Of a stretch of DNA of 64,000 bases, positions 24,452 through 33,869 are shown in pieces. The position numbers and the translations under genes were made by a program. Source of the stretch: Paenibacillus zeirhizosphaerae (GTDB lineage Bacteria; Bacillota; Bacilli; Paenibacillales; Paenibacillaceae); NCBI RefSeq assembly GCF_030705605.1, contig NZ_JAPCKK010000027.1:1-64000 (forward strand), written 5' to 3'. Position 1 is the stretch's first letter; the number at the start of each line of letters is the position of its first letter. Under the pieces are notes generated by a model, which was not told the origin of the DNA, did not search any database, and saw nothing but the letters and a program-made list of their open reading frames with translations.

Positions 24452-26241
24452 AACCGCTCACGCTCCTCTATCTGGATCTCCAGGATGACTCGGACGCCAT
24501 GGGGCTCGATATTCGTGATGTCCAGGCGACCTGCCCCGCCCGCATGCAGACGGGTCCGCAGCAGAACGTTGCGCAGCCCGATGGGTTCATCCGAACCCGT
24601 ATTCTCCTCCGGCAGAGTCTCCTCAGAGCTGGACAGCATGTGTCTCAGATGCACCAGTCTTTCCTGCGGGATGGACAAGCCGCTGTTCTCAACGACTAGG
24701 TGCAGCATGCCGGATGATGGCCGGGTCCCGGAAATCCGCAGCAATATCCTGCCGAGACGGGCGTCCATCCCGTGCTTGAACACATTTTCCACCATCGGCT
24801 GCAGAATCATTTTGGGTACCTTCTCTTGCAGCACACCCGCCTCCCACTCACAGACAACGTCAAACTGTTCCCCGAACCGTTCTTTTTGTAGATCAAGGTA
24901 CAGGCGCACATGCTCAGCTTCGTCCTTTAACTGAACGGCTGTGCTGTTCCTCATGCTGTAGCGCATAATTTTGGAGAGGGCCGTGAGCAGGGAATAGATA
25001 CGCGGCACTTCATGCTGTAGCGCCAGTGTACCGATCGACTGTAGGGTGTTGTATAGAAAATGGGGATTAATCTGCGCCTGCAGCGCTTTCAACTGATTGG
25101 TTTTGTTGGCCAGCTCCAGCCGGTACTCCCGCAGGATCAAATTATTGACGGTGTCCATCATCTGGCGGAAGCGGCGGAAGACCACTCCGATCTCATCCCG
25201 GCTCGCCACCCGGATGTCGACATCCAGTTGTCCAGCCTGGATCTTCTCCATATAACGAAGAAGCTGCTTGATCGGCTCTGTAATCCGAATCGAGATCAGC
25301 AGTGTCCCGATGATGGCAATGAAGAGAGCCACGCCGGTAATGCCCGCATTGATCTGGGTGAGGCGGGTAGCGCGCGCATACAGCGTATCGTATGGAATCT
25401 GCTTGACCAGCGTCCAGCCCGAAAGCTCCGCGTTGAGCTTTCGGTATACATGCATCGCTTGATCAGCTTCAAAATATCCCTGTTCCTGCCTATCGTCGAG
25501 TCTGCCCGTGAGTCCCGGGTGATCCAGCCTCTGTCCGATCAGGTTCTCATCACTGCTGTAAACGACGGAGCCGGAGGAATCCAGCAGGTAGAGCTGTTCG
25601 CTTCCCTCCTGATATAGCTCACGGCAGATACTGCGGACTGTATCCAGGCTGACATCAATGGCAAGCGCGGCCAGTTTGCGTGTGGAGGGAATATTTTGAA
25701 TCGAACGGTGGAGCGTGAATACCTGTGTGTCCTTCCCGTAAGCGGGTCCAGGAGAAGAAAAGCCGTAGAGATGGGCCGGATGGGAAGCTTCAATAAAAAG
25801 TCTGTTGCTGCGGTACACGATGCTTTCTGTGAAAGACTGCCCACGCTGCCCACGCTTGGGGGCGCTGCTGGTAATCAGCGTGGATTGATTCGCCGCATAG
25901 GAATGCATGTATACGCTGGTGATCCCCGGTACGGTGTTTCTGATCGTCTGCAGCGTCGTGTAGATTTCAGCGGCCGCCCGGTAATCATTCGGGCTTCTGG
26001 CAAGATTGGATAGAAAATGTGGATCGTTGTACACAGCGATGGAAGCCTGGTTCACGCTTTGCAAATAGTGCTCAAGGTTGGCTGCCCCCTGGAAAATAAG
26101 CCGTTCATTTTCAGCAGTCGTCTGCTCTCTCAGCGATTGCTTGGTCAGCAGGAAGGTGATGGTCATCGACAGCAGCAGCGGAATGGCGACTGCGGCAAGC
26201 ATGAATGCGCTGAGTCGAAAGCGGATGCTGCGGAATTTCAC
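24448..26241 (-). CDS. YesM-type sensor histidine kinase
   Basis: A 597-aa membrane kinase: helix about 9-31, extracellular Cache-like sensor (about 35-290), second helix (about 292-315), HAMP (to about 365), His_kinase domain with QAQINPHFLYNTLQS (His about 395) and HATPase (PMVENVFKHGM, then PIGLRNVLLRTRL). The start is GTG with AAGGGGAG 8 bases upstream. It is transcribed with the AraC-type regulator and divergently from the ABC permeases 160 bases away; such trios usually sense and import oligosaccharides. Confidence 0.9.
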   Translation of the reverse strand: MKFRSIRFRLSAFMLAAVAIPLLLSMTITFLLTKQSLREQTTAENERLIFQGAANLEHYLQSVNQASIAVYNDPHFLSNLARSPNDYRAAAEIYTTLQTIRNTVPGITSVYMHSYAANQSTLITSSAPKRGQRGQSFTESIVYRSNRLFIEASHPAHLYGFSSPGPAYGKDTQVFTLHRSIQNIPSTRKLAALAIDVSLDTVRSICRELYQEGSEQLYLLDSSGSVVYSSDENLIGQRLDHPGLTGRLDDRQEQGYFEADQAMHVYRKLNAELSGWTLVKQIPYDTLYARATRLTQINAGITGVALFIAIIGTLLISIRITEPIKQLLRYMEKIQAGQLDVDIRVASRDEIGVVFRRFRQMMDTVNNLILREYRLELANKTNQLKALQAQINPHFLYNTLQSIGTLALQHEVPRIYSLLTALSKIMRYSMRNSTAVQLKDEAEHVRLYLDLQKERFGEQFDVVCEWEAGVLQEKVPKMILQPMVENVFKHGMDARLGRILLRISGTRPSSGMLHLVVENSGLSIPQERLVHLRHMLSSSEETLPEENTGSDEPIGLRNVLLRTRLHAGGAGRLDITNIEPHGVRVILEIQIEERERL

Positions 26242-26405
26242 GGTTGTACTCCCCTTTCAGCAATTTAAGGTTAAGCTTCTGGCCTGGAGCCGGGTGCGGG
26301 AGGTCAATATATTCCCCCAAAAGGCGCATGATTCTCCATATTCATCCCTGCGGCAGTCATTCATAATAAGGAGGCGGAAAGTCATACACCGAAGGGGAGA
26401 TGAAC

Positions 26406-27287
26406 ATGCACCGGGCCAAAACATCGCAACTGCTGCAGCAGCTTGTATTTGTGGGTCCATCCACACTGTTTTTTGCCATCATTATCGTCATCCCTTTTCT
26501 GCTGGGGATGTATTATTCATTCACTGACTGGAACGGGGTCTCCAACCAGGCGGGCTGGGTAGGGCTGGACAACTTCCGTCAGATTTTGCTGGAGGATGCC
26601 AAGTTCCGGACCGCCTTCTGGTTCACTGTACGCTTCACCGTCGTGGGGGTCGTGCTAAGCAATATGCTGGGCTTTATCCTGGCCTACTTCCTGACTCAAC
26701 CACTGAAATCGCGCAACGTGCTGCGTACGGTCTTTTTTATGCCTAATGTCATCGGTGGTCTTCTGCTCGGGTTTATTTGGCAGTTTATTTTTGTGAAAGG
26801 GTTTTCATCTATAGGTGCCACAACCGGGCTTTCCTTCTTCAAGCTGCCGTGGCTGGGAGACGAGATCACCGCCTTCTGGGGCATTATTATTGTATTTGTG
26901 TGGCAGACGGCGGGTTATTTGATGGTTATCTATATCTCGTCTCTGACTAATGTGCCGCAGGATATTTTGGAAGCGGCCGCTATTGACGGGGCAAGCCGGA
27001 CACAGGTGCTGCGTCAAATTATGATACCGCTGATTATGCCAGCCGTGACGGTGTGCCTCTTTCTGGCCATATCCTGGTCCTTCAAGATGTTCGATCTCAA
27101 TCTGTCGCTGACCAAGGGCGGCCCGTTCGGATCGACGGAATCCGTCGCGCTGAACATCTACAATGAGGCGTTCGTGAACAATCGTTACGGGCTAGGCACG
27201 GCCAAGGCGTTCATCTTCTTCATTATTGTCGCTGCGGTAACAAGCCTGCAGGTCCGTCTTACCAAAAGCAGGGAGGTGGAGGCCTGA
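26406..27287 (+). CDS. Sugar ABC transporter permease, MalF/UgpA type
   Basis: A 293-aa inner-membrane permease with six helices. The EAA loop reads EAAAIDGASRTQVLRQIMIPLI (split here for reference: EAAAIDGA then PLI), contacting a MsmX-type ATPase that is usually encoded elsewhere. The second ATG (26406) is preferred: AAGGGGAG is six bases upstream of it and touches the first ATG (26400). Its stop overlaps the next permease start (TGATG). It forms the transport channel with the following gene. Confidence 0.9.
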   Translation: MHRAKTSQLLQQLVFVGPSTLFFAIIIVIPFLLGMYYSFTDWNGVSNQAGWVGLDNFRQILLEDAKFRTAFWFTVRFTVVGVVLSNMLGFILAYFLTQPLKSRNVLRTVFFMPNVIGGLLLGFIWQFIFVKGFSSIGATTGLSFFKLPWLGDEITAFWGIIIVFVWQTAGYLMVIYISSLTNVPQDILEAAAIDGASRTQVLRQIMIPLIMPAVTVCLFLAISWSFKMFDLNLSLTKGGPFGSTESVALNIYNEAFVNNRYGLGTAKAFIFFIIVAAVTSLQVRLTKSREVEA

Positions 27288-28123
27288 TGCATACAGGCAA
27301 AAGCTACCGGCTGAGCACCTTTGCCGTTGAATTGGTTATGATCGCGGCAGGTCTGTTGTTCCTGATCCCCTTTTATTTCCTGGCCGTGAACTCGGTCAAG
27401 ACGTTCGGGGACCTGCTGATGGACTCGGCGGCGTGGCCGAAGGCGTTTGAATGGAATAACTATATCCGGGCCTGGAGCATCACGCGTTTTCCAGAAGCCT
27501 TCTGGAATTCGCTGCTGGTCACGGTGATCAGCAATCTGCTGCTCGTTCTGATCAGCTCGATGGCCGCTTACCGGATGGTACGGCATAACTCCAGGTACAA
27601 CCGGGTTCTGTTCGCTCTCTTCGTGGCGGCGATGGTGATCCCGTTTCAATCCGTCATGATCCCGCTCGTCAAGGTGACCAGCAGCCTAGGCATGATGAAC
27701 AGCATAGGGGGGCTAGTGATCTGTTATCTTGGCTTTGGTGCTCCGATGTCCATTTTCCTCTTTCACGGATTCGTGAAGTCGGTGCCTGTGGAGATCGAGG
27801 AGGCGGCCCGGGTCGACGGGTGTAATCCATACGGTGTGTTCTTCCGCATCGTGTATCCCCTGATGAAGCCGATGCTTGTGACGGTGATCATTCTGAACAC
27901 ACTCTGGATCTGGAACGATTATCTACTGCCTTCATTGGTGCTGCAGAGCGCGGAGCTGCGTACCATTCCGATCGCAACCTATGCATTTTTCGGTCAGTAT
28001 ACGAAGCAGTGGGATTTGGCGCTGCCTGCCCTCGTGCTCGGCATTCTGCCGGTTATTATATTCTTCTTGCTCATGCAGAAGTACATTATCCACGGGATTA
28101 CCGCCGGATCGGTTAAAGGCTGA
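27287..28123 (+). CDS. Sugar ABC transporter permease, MalG/UgpE type
   Basis: A 278-aa permease with six helices and the EAA motif EEAARVDGCNPYGVF. It overlaps the preceding gene by one base (TGATG), so they are coupled. With the MalF-type subunit and the binding protein downstream it makes a carbohydrate (CUT1) importer. No ATPase subunit is in the cluster, as is usual in Bacilli, where a shared MsmX-type ATPase serves many importers. Confidence 0.9.
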   Translation: MHTGKSYRLSTFAVELVMIAAGLLFLIPFYFLAVNSVKTFGDLLMDSAAWPKAFEWNNYIRAWSITRFPEAFWNSLLVTVISNLLLVLISSMAAYRMVRHNSRYNRVLFALFVAAMVIPFQSVMIPLVKVTSSLGMMNSIGGLVICYLGFGAPMSIFLFHGFVKSVPVEIEEAARVDGCNPYGVFFRIVYPLMKPMLVTVIILNTLWIWNDYLLPSLVLQSAELRTIPIATYAFFGQYTKQWDLALPALVLGILPVIIFFLLMQKYIIHGITAGSVKG

Positions 28124-28158
28124 TGCCTGGCGGGGAAACGATATCAGACTGCTCTGTG

Positions 28159-28188
28159 TTGTTGCTGCTTCGAATACAGCCTTATGAT
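28159..28188 (+). promoter_or_regulatory. Internal promoter of sugar-binding protein gene
   Basis: TTGTTG (28159-28164), 18 bases, TATGAT (28183-28188), in the gap between the second permease and the binding-protein gene. Confidence 0.5.
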
Positions 28189-28199
28189 ATCTTACGGAT

Positions 28200-28213
28200 A
28201 GTAAGCGTTTTCA
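28200..28213 (+). promoter_or_regulatory. CcpA catabolite-responsive element (cre)
   Basis: AGTAAGCGTTTTCA matches 13 of 14 positions of the cre consensus TGNAARCGNWWWCA. It lies just downstream of the predicted transcription start, a position where CcpA represses. Confidence 0.6.
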
Positions 28214-28283
28214 TCAAGGAGCAATTCATAAAATGAATACAACGGAAACTACATGGATACTACATTCAAGGAGGATTTGGCCT

Positions 28284-29579
28284 ATGAAAAAACTCGGTAA
28301 ATTGGCGTTCATGCTCGTTATGGCGATTGTTCTCGTTCTGTCGGGCTGCAGCGGCGGACAGCAGGGTGGAGGCAGTGCAGCAGACGGTGGAAGTGGAGGG
28401 GACGGGAAAAAAACGATTCATATTTTCCAGTTCAAGGTGGAGATTGCGGAAGCGCTGAACCGGCTGAAGGAGGAATATGAAGCGTCACATCCTGGCATCA
28501 AGCTGGATATTCAGACCGTCGGCGGAGGAAGCGACTATGGCGCGGCCCTGAAGGCGAAGTTCGCGGCGGGCGAGCAGCCGGATATTTTCAACGTAGGCGG
28601 ATACCGCGAGCTGGACACCTGGTTCGAGTATCTGGAGGACTTGTCCGACCAAGCGTGGGTGGACGATGTTGTCGATGTCGCCAGGGAACCGATGACCAAG
28701 GATGGCAAGCTGTACGGACAGCCGATGAACCTGGAGGGCTATGGATTTATTTATAATAAAGACCTGTTCGCCAAGGCAGGCATTACGGAAATTCCTAAGA
28801 CTTTGACGGAGCTGGAGGCTGCCGCGCAGAAGCTGCAGGCCGCAGGCATTACCCCATTCTCCAACGGCTATCAGGAATGGTGGGTGTTCGGCAATCACCT
28901 GTTGAATGTGGCCTTCGCCAATCAGGACGATCCGGCGGCATTTGTCGCTAGTCTGAATGACGGATCGCAGCAGTTTGCGGGAAATCCTATTTTTGAAGAG
29001 TGGTTTAATCTGTTTGATCTGACGCTGGAATATGGTAATGAGAACCCGCTGACGACGGACTACAATACCCAGGTAACGGCCTTTGCCACTGGTCAGGCTG
29101 CGATGATGCAGCAGGGGAATTGGACACAGGTGCAGATTGACGGCATTAACCCGGACCTGAACCTGGGCATTCTGCCGATGCCGATTAACGATGACCCCGT
29201 CCGGAACGATCATTTGTTCGTCGGTGTCGCCAATAACTGGGTTGTCAATAAAAACTCGGAGGTCAAGGATGAGGCTAAAGAGTTCCTGAACTGGTTGGTC
29301 ACGTCCGAAGAGGGCAAGCGTTATATCACCAAGGAGTTTAAATTTATTCCGGCTATGAAGAGCATAGAAGCCACGCCTGAGGAGATGGGGGATCTGGGAG
29401 CTGAGGTTGTGAGCTATAGCCAGGCCAACAAGCTCATGAACTGGAATTTCAGCAACTATCCTGAAGGCGCTGCCCAGGAATTCGGAAGCTCTATGCAGGC
29501 GTACGCCGCCGGCAAGCTGGATAAGGCGCAGCTTCTGGAGGAATTTCAGAATACCTGGAATAATCTGAAGGCCAAGTAA
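28284..29579 (+). CDS. Sugar ABC transporter substrate-binding lipoprotein
   Basis: A 431-aa extracellular solute-binding protein (family 1). It has a lipobox LVLSGCSG (Cys about 20), a Gly/Ser linker, then the binding fold (IHIFQFKVEIAEALNRLKEE, GEQPDIFNVGG, and GYGFIYNKDLFAKAGI). The ATG at 28284 follows AAGGAGG and starts the signal peptide (MKKLGK); an in-frame ATG at 28233 also has an AAGGAG but would prepend residues without signal character. It delivers an oligosaccharide to the two upstream permeases. Placing it last, with its own promoter and cre, allows higher expression than the permeases. Confidence 0.92.
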   Translation: MKKLGKLAFMLVMAIVLVLSGCSGGQQGGGSAADGGSGGDGKKTIHIFQFKVEIAEALNRLKEEYEASHPGIKLDIQTVGGGSDYGAALKAKFAAGEQPDIFNVGGYRELDTWFEYLEDLSDQAWVDDVVDVAREPMTKDGKLYGQPMNLEGYGFIYNKDLFAKAGITEIPKTLTELEAAAQKLQAAGITPFSNGYQEWWVFGNHLLNVAFANQDDPAAFVASLNDGSQQFAGNPIFEEWFNLFDLTLEYGNENPLTTDYNTQVTAFATGQAAMMQQGNWTQVQIDGINPDLNLGILPMPINDDPVRNDHLFVGVANNWVVNKNSEVKDEAKEFLNWLVTSEEGKRYITKEFKFIPAMKSIEATPEEMGDLGAEVVSYSQANKLMNWNFSNYPEGAAQEFGSSMQAYAAGKLDKAQLLEEFQNTWNNLKAK

Positions 29580-29648
29580 TGGTTATATCTTGAAGGGGAA
29601 AAATATTGTGCATACAGGCCGGCGGTCGTATGCACAGCATAGAGCAAG

Positions 29649-29676
29649 CCGCGGCTACAGAGCCGCGGTTTTTTTG
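29649..29676 (+). terminator. Terminator of sugar transporter operon
   Basis: An 8-bp stem CCGCGGCT / AGCCGCGG with an ACAG loop, followed by seven T. Confidence 0.88.
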
Positions 29677-29913
29677 TGGCCGGAAGGCGAAGCTCCTCAA
29701 CTGGACTGGCGCAAGGTGCTTGTGTACATAGCAGATCAGGGAGATTCTATTGTTGCAAAACAAGCCTGATAATGTCTCCCTGCGGACTGAGATACAGTTA
29801 TGACCATGATCTGTCCCATGACGTAAACTTTTTGGCAAAAGGGTTTTGAAAAGAATGGTTTTTCGTATATGATGGAGAGTAACAATTTGACAAAGGCTGG
29901 ACGGGAGATAGAT
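29677..29913. other. Intergenic region with hairpin and promoter
   Basis: No gene is visible. A distant inverted repeat CAGGGAGA (29737-29744) / TCTCCCTG (29775-29782) and a promoter with TTGAAA (29846-29851), 16 bases, TATGAT (29868-29873) lie here. The promoter would serve the SNF2 gene. Confidence 0.5.
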
Positions 29914-32900
29914 ATGGATCAACCGCTGTATGGAATTTGGCTCGGAGATGTATTTTTTTGTTTTTCCGGTGAAACGTCGGAACCACGTGTAGACGCATGG
30001 AGCAGTATCGTGCGCAAAATGAGGCTTAAGGACGGCTCGCAGCCCTTCCGGCAGGCTGCCCTTAGGCTGGCGGAGGTGCGTCTGTCAGGCCCTGCGCGGC
30101 AGGAGCCGGTCAGGGGGGGCAAACGGCGTGCCATGCTGGGGCGGACGCTGGAGGGTCTCGCGATTGATGCGAAGGAGACAGCGTCCTTACTGCTGCGGCT
30201 CAATGAGCAGGAATGCGCTACTGCTGGCGTTCGCCTCGGCGAAGAGATCGGGTACTGGCAGAAGGCGGCGCTGTTTGCGCTGGAGCTGGTGCAGCAGGGA
30301 GAGATCGTCCCTGGTTTGATGGAACTGCGGCAGGCCGGGGCCAGGCGGCGCGGCGGACAGGAGGCTGCGGTTGGAGTATGGCTCCCGCGGCTGAGCGGGG
30401 AAGCGAGCATTGCCCGGTTCCGGGAGCTGGCTGCGGCCATGCCTGCCATCGGCCTGGCGGCGCCTGCCGCCTTTGCCGGGAGAGAGCTGGAAACGCGTGA
30501 GGAGGCCGCCTGTGTGGTGCTGCATTCTTTTATATCCGCGATGGTCCATGCGGAGACGACAGCCGCCATCACCGCGGCGGAGCGGGATATCGCCAAATAC
30601 CGGGCCGAATATCGCCGTGGTCGCTCCCCCTTGGCGGAGTTGTGGTGGAACAGTCTGCTCACAGGCTCGCGTCCACTGCCGGTGCAGGGCACTGCAGTGG
30701 AGATGGAAGACCTGTCGCGGCAGGTCTCTTCGCTGCGGGGTGCCGCGGTTCCTTATACTGAACGGGAGGAGAAGGAGCCGGAGGAAGGCAGCCTGCGTCT
30801 GTGTTTGCGGCTTGAGCCCCCACAGGATGAGCTGAAGGAATGGCGCGTGTCCTTCTGGGCTGAAAGCGACGTGGAGCCAGGGATGCGACTGCCCGCAGAA
30901 GCTATTTGGTCTCATCAGGAGCCGGATCTGGTTCGGGGGGACGTCATCTACCGTGAAGTCCACGTACAATTGCTTACGGCGATGGGCCGCGCGTCCGAGG
31001 TGTCCGCAGGCATACGTGAGACTCTGCTGCACCCCCGACCAGAGAGCTTCAGTCTGGAGCCGGGGGACTTCTTCCGTTTCCTTACAGAGTCGGTTCCGCT
31101 GCTGCAAAAGGGCGGGGTTACCGTGCAGATGCCTTCACGCTGGAGTCGGGAAGAACGGCGCCGGGCAGGACTCAGGCTGCGGATGAGGGATACGGGACAG
31201 GCGGAGAGTGCTGCTTCACCACTGGGAATGAGCCGGGTTGTTGCTTTTGACGCGGAGGCGGTGCTTGGCGGGGAGAAGCTATCCATGGAGGAGCTGGAGG
31301 CGATTGCGGCCGCCAACCTGCCTTATGTCAGGCTGCGCGGCGAATGGATTGAGGTGGACCCGAAGGAGATCCGGCAGGTGCTTCGGTTCATGAAGAAGCA
31401 GGAGGAGGGCGAGATGTCCTTTGCCGAGTGGATGCATTTGTCAGCAGAACAGGACATGACGGGAGAAGCCGTGTGGAAGGGGCTGTCCATCTACGGAACG
31501 GAGTCGTTCGGCCTGTTGGCCTCGCTTGCCGACGGAGGCAGCCTGCGCTCCGTCAAGCCGCGCCCGGTCCCTGCTGAGCTGCACGGCGAGCTTCGTCCTT
31601 ACCAGGAGCGGGGATATCAGTGGCTATCGGCGATGCGTGACTTAGGCTTCGGGGTATGCCTTGCGGATGATATGGGGCTCGGCAAAACCGTGCAGGTGAT
31701 TACCTGTCTGCTGGATTACAGGAAGCTCCGCACGGAGAACGGGCCTGCCCTGATCATCTGCCCTACATCTCTGCTTGGCAACTGGCATCGGGAGCTGCAG
31801 CGGTTCGCTCCGGATTTGTCTTTATATATTCATCATGGCGGGCAGCGCCTGCACGGGCAGGGTTTTCAGGAGGAGGCGCGCAAGCATGATATCGTGCTGA
31901 CAACCTATCATCTGGCAGGCCGTGATGGGCCGGATCTGTCGTCCATTACCTGGTTGTCGGTTGTCCTTGATGAAGCTCAGTATATTAAGAACGCCCGCAC
32001 CAAGCAGTCGCAAAGCGTCATGAAGCTGTCCTCCCCGCATCGGATCGCCATGACGGGCACGCCGGTCGAGAACCGGCTGAGCGAGCTGTGGTCGATATTC
32101 CAATTTCTGAATCCGGGGTATCTGGGAACGGCCTCATCCTTCCGCCAGCGGTATACGATGGCGGGGGAGGAAAGGGGTCTGGCGCTTCGCGAGCTTCACC
32201 GGCTGGTGTCGCCCTTTATGCTGCGCAGACTCAAGAGTGATCCTGACATCCGCAAGGATCTGCCGGAGAAGCTGGAGTTTAAATCGTACTGTGCGCTAAC
32301 CCCTGAGCAGGCCGGCATGTACCGAGGCGTAGTGGATCAGTTGATGGGCAACATTGATGGACAGAGAGGCATCGCCCGTAAAGGTCTGGTGCTGTCGTCC
32401 TTGACCAAGCTGAAGCAGATCTGCGACCATCCCGCACTGCTTGCCCCTGGGCGGAGCGATATGGCAAAGCAGGAGGCTTCCGGCAAAATGGAACGGCTGC
32501 TGGAGCTGGTGGAGGCGATCCGGGAGAACGGAGAAGCCGCCCTTATATTTACACAGTATGTAGGGATGGGAGAACTGCTCGTATCGCGGCTGGAGCGCGT
32601 GTATGGGCAGAAGCCGTTTTTCCTGTACGGCGGCCTTCCCAAATCACAGCGGGACGAGATGGTCCAGCGTTTCCAGCAAGGGGATGGGCCGGATTTGTTC
32701 GTGCTGTCCCTGCGTGCCGGAGGCGTGGGCTTGAATTTGACCCGTGCCAGCCATGTGGTGCATTATGACCGCTGGTGGAATCCTGCGGTCGAAAATCAGG
32801 CTACAGATCGTGTTTTCCGGATCGGGCAGAGCCGGAATGTGCAGGTGCATAAGCTGATCTGCCAAGGAACACTGGAAGAGCGGATCGATGAGTTGATCGA

Positions 32901-33015
32901 GAGCAAGAAGGCGCTCTCCGAGCAGGTTGTAGGCTCGGGTGAGAACTGGTTGACGGAAATGTCGGACGAAGAGCTCCGTGGACTGATCTCATTGCAAAAC
33001 GACATCTGGGTATAA
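29914..33015 (+). CDS. SNF2-family (Swi2/Snf2, bacterial) ATP-dependent DNA translocase
   Basis: A 1033-aa protein. The N-terminal half (about 1-540) is the bacterial SNF2-associated region. The C-terminal half is a full SF2 motor: Walker A DDMGLGKT (about 583), Walker B box LDEAQYIKN (about 685), MTGTPVENRLSELWSI (motif III), and motifs V/VI including RAGGVGLNLT and DRVFRIGQ (about 966). GGGAG precedes the ATG at 29914; the in-frame ATG at 29869 has none. A SWIM zinc-finger protein follows after 11 bases, as is usual for this family, and the two probably work together on DNA or RNA polymerase. Confidence 0.92.
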   Translation: MDQPLYGIWLGDVFFCFSGETSEPRVDAWSSIVRKMRLKDGSQPFRQAALRLAEVRLSGPARQEPVRGGKRRAMLGRTLEGLAIDAKETASLLLRLNEQECATAGVRLGEEIGYWQKAALFALELVQQGEIVPGLMELRQAGARRRGGQEAAVGVWLPRLSGEASIARFRELAAAMPAIGLAAPAAFAGRELETREEAACVVLHSFISAMVHAETTAAITAAERDIAKYRAEYRRGRSPLAELWWNSLLTGSRPLPVQGTAVEMEDLSRQVSSLRGAAVPYTEREEKEPEEGSLRLCLRLEPPQDELKEWRVSFWAESDVEPGMRLPAEAIWSHQEPDLVRGDVIYREVHVQLLTAMGRASEVSAGIRETLLHPRPESFSLEPGDFFRFLTESVPLLQKGGVTVQMPSRWSREERRRAGLRLRMRDTGQAESAASPLGMSRVVAFDAEAVLGGEKLSMEELEAIAAANLPYVRLRGEWIEVDPKEIRQVLRFMKKQEEGEMSFAEWMHLSAEQDMTGEAVWKGLSIYGTESFGLLASLADGGSLRSVKPRPVPAELHGELRPYQERGYQWLSAMRDLGFGVCLADDMGLGKTVQVITCLLDYRKLRTENGPALIICPTSLLGNWHRELQRFAPDLSLYIHHGGQRLHGQGFQEEARKHDIVLTTYHLAGRDGPDLSSITWLSVVLDEAQYIKNARTKQSQSVMKLSSPHRIAMTGTPVENRLSELWSIFQFLNPGYLGTASSFRQRYTMAGEERGLALRELHRLVSPFMLRRLKSDPDIRKDLPEKLEFKSYCALTPEQAGMYRGVVDQLMGNIDGQRGIARKGLVLSSLTKLKQICDHPALLAPGRSDMAKQEASGKMERLLELVEAIRENGEAALIFTQYVGMGELLVSRLERVYGQKPFFLYGGLPKSQRDEMVQRFQQGDGPDLFVLSLRAGGVGLNLTRASHVVHYDRWWNPAVENQATDRVFRIGQSRNVQVHKLICQGTLEERIDELIESKKALSEQVVGSGENWLTEMSDEELRGLISLQNDIWV

Positions 33016-33026
33016 GGAGGAGCCGT

Positions 33027-33731
33027 ATGCAAGTTAAGCTGCAAATATCCGTAGGGCGCTGGGAGGCGGTGGTCACTCCTGCAGCCGGTCCGGGGAATGG
33101 GTCGGCTTCGGCTGCTTCGCCAGGATACCGGGTTATTGGGACCGCTCCGCTGTTAACGGCGGAGCGGAAGGCACGGCTGCTGGCGGAGCTGGGGGAATGT
33201 CCGCTGGAGCTGTACAAGCTGCTGCAAGGGCAGGGCACCCCTCTGTTGGACGCGTGCGATCTGTCTACTGCGCAAGCGGAGGCATGCTCCTGCGGAGCTG
33301 CGGACTGCCCGCACGCGGCTGCGGCGGCGCAAGCGCTGGCCGCCGCGCCGCTGCAGAGGCTGCAGCTTGCGGGCCTGCCGCGCGAAGAGCTGCTGCGCGG
33401 CGTCTTCGCCGCATGGCCGCAGGAGATGGAGGAGGCCTCCTCTGCTGCGGCCATGGCGGGTGCAGGCACGCGCGGCAGCTCACGCAGCGGCGGCGCGGCC
33501 ATCGGCGAGTGGATTGCCGAAGCGGCCGCCGAGGGCACGCTGCACCGGCCTGGCCCGGGCTTCCACGCTGTGGAGGTCAAGCTGCCGCAGGAGCTTGTGG
33601 CAGACAGCGCCGCGCCGGATGCCGCCGGGCTGCTGCCTGGCCTGCCGCGCGCCGCGCAGGCGTTTGAGCTGATCCGGGGGAAGGCTGCCGCCCGTGCAAG
33701 AGAAGCGTATCCGCCCAAAAACAGCGGATAA
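33027..33731 (+). CDS. SWIM zinc-finger protein, partner of SNF2 ATPase
   Basis: A 234-aa Ala-rich protein with a SWIM motif CxC-xn-CxH, seen as CSCGAADCPHAA (about residues 89-100). SWIM fingers bind DNA or protein and bacterial versions are encoded next to SNF2 ATPases. The start has AAGGAGGAG. The high GC content makes long spurious frames on both strands; the SWIM motif, the ribosome site and the position after the ATPase support this frame. The rest of the protein, with an Ala/Gly-rich stretch about 110-160, has no recognised domain and is likely flexible. Confidence 0.78.
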   Translation: MQVKLQISVGRWEAVVTPAAGPGNGSASAASPGYRVIGTAPLLTAERKARLLAELGECPLELYKLLQGQGTPLLDACDLSTAQAEACSCGAADCPHAAAAAQALAAAPLQRLQLAGLPREELLRGVFAAWPQEMEEASSAAAMAGAGTRGSSRSGGAAIGEWIAEAAAEGTLHRPGPGFHAVEVKLPQELVADSAAPDAAGLLPGLPRAAQAFELIRGKAAARAREAYPPKNSG

Positions 33732-33789
33732 TGTCGCATATGGCCGCATATTGGCGCAGCGGAGCATGAATGTGCGGGGACGGCCTTCA

Positions 33790-33815
33790 TGGCGGGTTTC
33801 GACCGCCAGTCTTTT
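33790..33815 (+). terminator. Possible terminator of SNF2-SWIM operon
   Basis: A short 6-bp stem TGGCGG / CCGCCA with a 7-base loop, followed by GTCTTTT. Confidence 0.45.
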
Positions 33816-33869
33816 CATGTAAAATAAAGGGGATTGCCTTATTCACATGAAAAGAAACGGGGAAGCATC

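Noticed and set aside
30187..31107. 306-aa minus-strand frame opposite the SNF2 gene
   Set aside because: Shadow of a strongly supported helicase gene; no domain or start signal.
32801..33790. 329-aa minus-strand frame opposite the SWIM protein gene
   Set aside because: High-GC antisense artefact, rich in Ala/Ser/Pro; the plus-strand frame has the SWIM motif, ribosome site and operon position.
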